NCBI GenBank assembly: GCA_007117175.1
Contig: SKGZ01000274.1
Span: 1 to 8,693, forward strand
Source of the DNA: Bacteriovoracales bacterium
GTDB lineage: Bacteria; Bdellovibrionota; Bacteriovoracia; Bacteriovoracales; Bacteriovoracaceae
DNA: 8,693 nucleotides
Direction of reading: 5' to 3'
Within the stretch, counting starts at the first letter, position 1. Every line of letters begins with the position of its first letter. Made by a program: the position numbers and the translations under genes. Under the pieces are notes generated by a model, which did no database searches, was not told the DNA's origin, and was given only the letters and a program-made list of their open reading frames with translations. Of this stretch, positions 6,274-8,693 are shown in pieces.

Positions 6274-7068
6274 CGCTCTCATCTTCTCGTGAAAAGATTG
6301 TGAAGCGGCTTCTTCTAAAGCCGAATAGCTCATAATACGATCATAATGTTTACTGGATTGAGAGAAAAAATACTGATACACATCCTTATCCTTTAAAAAG
6401 ATGGTATGCCCTTTGCCGGAAAACTTTCTTAAAATAAAGGATGAGTCTAAAAGTAAAACATCTCGAACCTGAAAATTATTAGAAAGATAGATCACAACAC
6501 AATATTGAGAAAGGTCTACCAGTGATTTTTTAAGCTTAACGCCTTTTGGAGAAGAGTAATCACTCCAGTGAACCATCACCTCAATTCGCTTTCCATCAGA
6601 CAAATGAAAATCAAAACCTCGCTGTGAACTAGACTTGACCTGTCTTAAACCAAAAATTGATTTGGCATACCACTCCCCCACTTGAACTGGAAAGTTTTTA
6701 CCGTTATTAATCACATTTAATTTGCGCAACACCTCATAACTCTCATGCACCTTATGAATATGATCACGCACCACCGATCTTTCCGGCAGATGATAAATCC
6801 ACAAATCCTTAAGAGCCTTGATGGTTAATTTTTTATTAAAATGATGACGAAACCAAGCGGGAAAATCCTCTTCTTCTAGAAAATCCGCTGAAGAGCAGTG
6901 AAAGCCTCTTTTTTGTAGGTCCACTTCACTCTTAATTTCAGTGATATTCTTCTTTAAGTAGCTCAATGGGACATACTGCCCTGATACGTCACCTTTAATA
7001 AAGACCAGATCCTTATCATAGGAACTTGCCCCATGCTGTTCTTTTCCGAACTGCTGGGTCAGATTCAT
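6220..7068 (-). CDS. Hypothetical protein with PD-(D/E)XK-like (DUF6998-type) domain
   Basis: A 282-residue cytoplasmic protein with no signal peptide. From about residue 116 it resembles, from memory, the DUF6998 type of restriction-endonuclease-like domain: a helix with Glu132 (VGEWYAKSIFG), then SSSQRGFDFHLSDGKRIEV with Asp153 and Glu163, followed by the strand-rich stretch YCVVIYLSNNFQVRDVLLL. This fits helix-Glu, Asp and ExK of a PD-(D/E)XK core, except that the position of the catalytic Lys is Met165 (E-V-M). DNA cleavage is therefore doubtful, and binding or a shifted lysine are alternatives. Residues 1-100 match nothing I know. The start chosen is the ATG at 7068 (MNLTQQ), with GAGA a few bases upstream. 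A TTG at 7095 would add nine residues (MVVNVIETI) and cannot be excluded. The gene is convergent with the NUDIX gene and divergent from 7216. Family call moderate; function unproven. Confidence 0.75.
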   Translation of the reverse strand: MNLTQQFGKEQHGASSYDKDLVFIKGDVSGQYVPLSYLKKNITEIKSEVDLQKRGFHCSSADFLEEEDFPAWFRHHFNKKLTIKALKDLWIYHLPERSVVRDHIHKVHESYEVLRKLNVINNGKNFPVQVGEWYAKSIFGLRQVKSSSQRGFDFHLSDGKRIEVMVHWSDYSSPKGVKLKKSLVDLSQYCVVIYLSNNFQVRDVLLLDSSFILRKFSGKGHTIFLKDKDVYQYFFSQSSKHYDRIMSYSALEEAASQSFHEKMRALREKEFASAQEKKHTQN

Positions 7069-7098
7069 AATTGTCTCGATCACGTTAACCACCAATTA

Positions 7099-7110
7099 AT
7101 TAAATTTAAT
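7099..7110. repeat. AT-only palindrome in the minus-strand leader
   Basis: ATTAAATTTAAT is a perfect 12-base palindrome just downstream of the predicted minus-strand start and just upstream of the TTG at 7095. It may be an operator, but AT-rich palindromes are frequent by chance in this composition. Confidence 0.3.
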
Positions 7111-7118
7111 ACCCTGAA

Positions 7119-7127
7119 ATTATAACA
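7119..7127 (-). promoter_or_regulatory. Extended -10 promoter for the nuclease-like gene
   Basis: On the minus strand the sequence reads TGTTATAAT: an exact TATAAT with the TGn extension. At a 17-base spacing the -35 place reads TTCAAG (7142-7147), which is poor. The predicted start is near 7112, giving a leader of about 44 bases to the ATG at 7068, or about 17 to the TTG at 7095. Confidence 0.5.
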
Positions 7128-7129
7128 TG

Positions 7130-7153
7130 TTTGAGTAGATTCTTGAACTCAAA
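7130..7153. repeat. Inverted repeat in the divergent promoter region
   Basis: TTTGAG (7130-7135) and CTCAAA (7148-7153) are inverted 6-base arms 12 bases apart. They flank the -35 place of the minus-strand promoter and lie about 45 bases upstream of the plus-strand -10. This spacing would suit a dimeric repressor or activator acting on both genes, but the arms are short. Confidence 0.3.
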
Positions 7154-7198
7154 TTCACTGTAAATAATTCAAACTGAGCCCCAAGTACTTGAAAAAAA

Positions 7199-7207
7199 TG
7201 CTATAGT
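7199..7207 (+). promoter_or_regulatory. Extended -10 promoter for the secreted-protein operon
   Basis: TGCTATAGT is TGn plus a near-consensus -10 (TATAGT, 7202-7207). The -35 place is not recognisable. The ATG at 7216 lies 8 bases after the hexamer, so transcription should begin at or within a base or two of the start codon. An in-frame TAG at 7204-7206 rules out a longer N-terminus. Confidence 0.45.
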
Positions 7208-7215
7208 GCCCGGCA

Positions 7216-8457
7216 ATGAAGACCCTGATCAAACTACTGATGCCCCTTATTTTTTGCCAACAGCTGTGCTGGGCAACAGAGATATGGAAAAATGACCGAG
7301 AAAAAGAAAGCCAATTGCTCAACCAACGACAAGTGCGCAACACAAAAAACATTGAATCCTCGTCCCACTTCCTCACCCTCAAAAAGACCTTTCGCCAGCA
7401 ATGGCAACAATTAATTCAATCTCCTCAACAATGTTCCATAGACACAGTTCACTTCATTCATTCCAGTGCACGGTCCATTGGCTGGCGCCATCAACAAGTG
7501 AGATCTTTTTTTCACCTTTTAAGAGTGCAAGATGAAATTGATGATCCCCAACTGGCAATCATTGAAAAATACCTCAGGGCCATTCAAGTTAGGCCTCGAG
7601 TGCAAGCTCGAGAGCTCTTAAATACACAATTATTAACCAATCAAATGATTGAGACTCTAGAAAGGATTAATGCTGGCGGCCGCCGCTGTCTCACTGATCA
7701 ATACATCATGCTGCGATCGAGTGTTCAAAATCCTCAACATATTCCCCAAGTTCTCTCTTTAGCCTACCACAATGAACTCATTTCTGCTGCCATGTTTAAC
7801 CGCCTGAGCAAAATGCATATGGCTGGTTTTGCCAATCAACCGCTCAGTTTAAAAAGCTACTTGAGCCGCAAAGCTGACCTGAGAACCCAAAGACCATTGC
7901 AAGATCTTCAAGGCTCTCAATTTGCCAATGAAGAGAATCGTCGGTTGCATTTTTACAATCGTTTTAACACCATTCAAATCATTCATATGGCCGAAATTGT
8001 TAAAACCCTTCGACATCGAATCAATGGAATCATCGGCTTAGAGTTGCACGTCAAGTATGAAGATGAAAACGATAATGAAGTGATTGGCTTAACAGATATG
8101 GAGATCTTTCGCTTTTGTCTTAGACAAATGAGAAAAGATAAAAATGAATTAAAAAATAATTTTAATTTTCAAGCAACTACTTTTGAATATCAAGACTTGA
8201 TTATGGCTGCACTGGAAACTGGAGATATTGCCGCCAGTGAAGTGGATGCACTTTACCAATTAGAAGAAATATGGGCCCCCAATCAAACCTTTTTTCAAAG
8301 AGCTTCTAGCTGGATTCGCATTGCCAATACCGTCAGTGTCATAGTTTTACCTCCTCCCTTCGGCTTTATACCCACACTTGCCTTGATCGCTATTGAAGCT
8401 ATTCACGGAGGAGAAAATCAAGCAGAGTTTGGAACCACTGAGCATACCTTATTTTAG
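7216..8457 (+). CDS. Secreted protein of unknown function, helical, with C-terminal hydrophobic segment
   Basis: A 413-residue protein with a Sec signal peptide (MKTLIKLLMPLIFCQQLCWA, cleavage likely after Ala20). It is not a lipoprotein, because Phe before Cys14 and Leu before Cys18 do not fit a lipobox. The mature part is mainly helical, Gln- and Arg-rich, with many segments such as QLAIIEKYLRAIQVR and MIETLERINAGGRRCL; three Cys remain after processing. Residues about 367-396 are hydrophobic and broken by PPPFG (TVSVIVLPPPFGFIPTLALIAIEAI), which could be a membrane-inserting or re-entrant segment. I recognise no family and no catalytic motif. The start is firm because a stop codon lies in frame four codons upstream, but there is no Shine-Dalgarno site. 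The next gene follows after 8 bases, with its ribosome site on this stop codon, so the two form an operon. A joint secreted role is inferred. Confidence 0.85.
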   Translation: MKTLIKLLMPLIFCQQLCWATEIWKNDREKESQLLNQRQVRNTKNIESSSHFLTLKKTFRQQWQQLIQSPQQCSIDTVHFIHSSARSIGWRHQQVRSFFHLLRVQDEIDDPQLAIIEKYLRAIQVRPRVQARELLNTQLLTNQMIETLERINAGGRRCLTDQYIMLRSSVQNPQHIPQVLSLAYHNELISAAMFNRLSKMHMAGFANQPLSLKSYLSRKADLRTQRPLQDLQGSQFANEENRRLHFYNRFNTIQIIHMAEIVKTLRHRINGIIGLELHVKYEDENDNEVIGLTDMEIFRFCLRQMRKDKNELKNNFNFQATTFEYQDLIMAALETGDIAASEVDALYQLEEIWAPNQTFFQRASSWIRIANTVSVIVLPPPFGFIPTLALIAIEAIHGGENQAEFGTTEHTLF

Positions 8458-8460
8458 GAG
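8456..8460 (+). promoter_or_regulatory. Ribosome binding site overlapping the upstream stop codon
   Basis: AGGAG shares two bases with the TAG stop of the preceding gene and lies 5 bases before the ATG at 8466. It indicates coupled translation within the operon. Confidence 0.75.
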
Positions 8461-8465
8461 AATAA

Positions 8466-8693
8466 ATGTTGAGATTTCTTTTAATATTATTCACAATTCC
8501 CATTCTTAACACCACACGTGCCATGGAGATCACTCACCCTGTGGTCAAAAGAGACCATCGCTTTAGAGCTCAAATCCAAAAAGTTGTTCTCCCTTATTTG
8601 ACCAGTCAAAGCCATTTTGAAGGCAAATATTTTAAAATCGTTAAGTCGACCAGTGATCAAGCTATTTCTTTTGAGGATGATGAGGAACTCAAA
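8466..8693 (+). CDS. Secreted hypothetical protein, 3'-partial
   Basis: The first 76 codons of a gene that continues past the window. Residues 1-19 (MLRFLLILFTIPILNTTRA) look like a Sec signal peptide with cleavage after TRA. The mature start (MEITHPVVKRDHRFRAQIQ) and the following FEGKYFKIVKSTSDQAISF are not a family I can name. The start is supported by the AGGAG site and by the signal peptide. Second gene of the operon that begins at 7216. Too little is present to infer function, and it cannot be compared with the gene at the window start because the two visible parts come from opposite ends of a gene. Confidence 0.8.
   Translation, partial: MLRFLLILFTIPILNTTRAMEITHPVVKRDHRFRAQIQKVVLPYLTSQSHFEGKYFKIVKSTSDQAISFEDDEELK

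Noticed and set aside
7593..7616. Repeated CTCGAG hexamers and a nearby GCGGCCGC in the 413-residue gene
   Set aside because: They fall on ordinary Arg, Glu and Gly codons of a continuous frame; no sign of a vector junction or regulatory element.
1..8693. CRISPR array, tRNA or rRNA gene, insertion sequence
   Set aside because: No spaced direct repeats, cloverleaf-like segments, rRNA motifs, transposase motifs or terminal inverted repeats were seen on either strand.

Overview
The window is an AT-rich stretch of bacterial DNA (roughly 40% G+C by eye) with densely packed genes and no RNA gene, insertion sequence or CRISPR array that I can see. Most products are exported. There are three Sec-type signal peptides (at 1275, 7216 and 8466) and one lipoprotein signal peptide (at 4563). 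A lipoprotein, good Shine-Dalgarno sites at several starts, and several large glutamine- and asparagine-rich secreted proteins with no obvious family suggest a Gram-negative bacterium. A predatory Bdellovibrionota lineage of the Bacteriovorax type would fit, but that is a low-confidence impression and no marker gene confirms it.

Layout. (1) Bases 1-4361 form a plus-strand operon. A gene of unknown function, cut by the window start, ends in a TAATG overlap with a secreted subtilisin-like (S8) protease. The protease frame is interrupted by a single TAG at 3144-3146 and then stays open, in the same frame, for 405 more codons. The two pieces read best as one protein of about 1,028 residues that carries a nonsense codon. 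(2) Bases 4362-4562 hold the leader of the next gene: a sigma-54-like promoter candidate, an inverted repeat, and a possible 25-codon leader ORF. (3) Bases 4563-5693 encode a lipoprotein whose first half is an almost perfect run of 44 four-residue units with glycine in a fixed place (GX3 repeat), followed by a helical C-terminal half. A strong intrinsic terminator follows. (4) Bases 5761-6273 encode a small NUDIX hydrolase. It is convergent with, and overlaps by 54 bases, a minus-strand gene (6220-7068) for a protein with a nuclease-like fold resembling the DUF6998 type. (5) A 120-base divergent promoter region leads to a second plus-strand operon: a secreted protein of unknown function (7216-8457) and the start of another secreted protein (8466 to the window end).

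How the genes fit together. Regions 1 and 5 look like secretion operons. Tight translational coupling suggests that the unknown partner upstream of the protease is made with it, but nothing in the sequence fixes its job. The NUDIX and nuclease-like proteins have no signal peptide and should be cytoplasmic. Three starts in the right half are preceded by extended -10 elements (TGn plus a TATAAT-like hexamer). At two of them the -10 lies 7-8 bases before the ATG with no Shine-Dalgarno site, which suggests leaderless transcripts. The most striking items are the GX3-repeat lipoprotein and the split protease.
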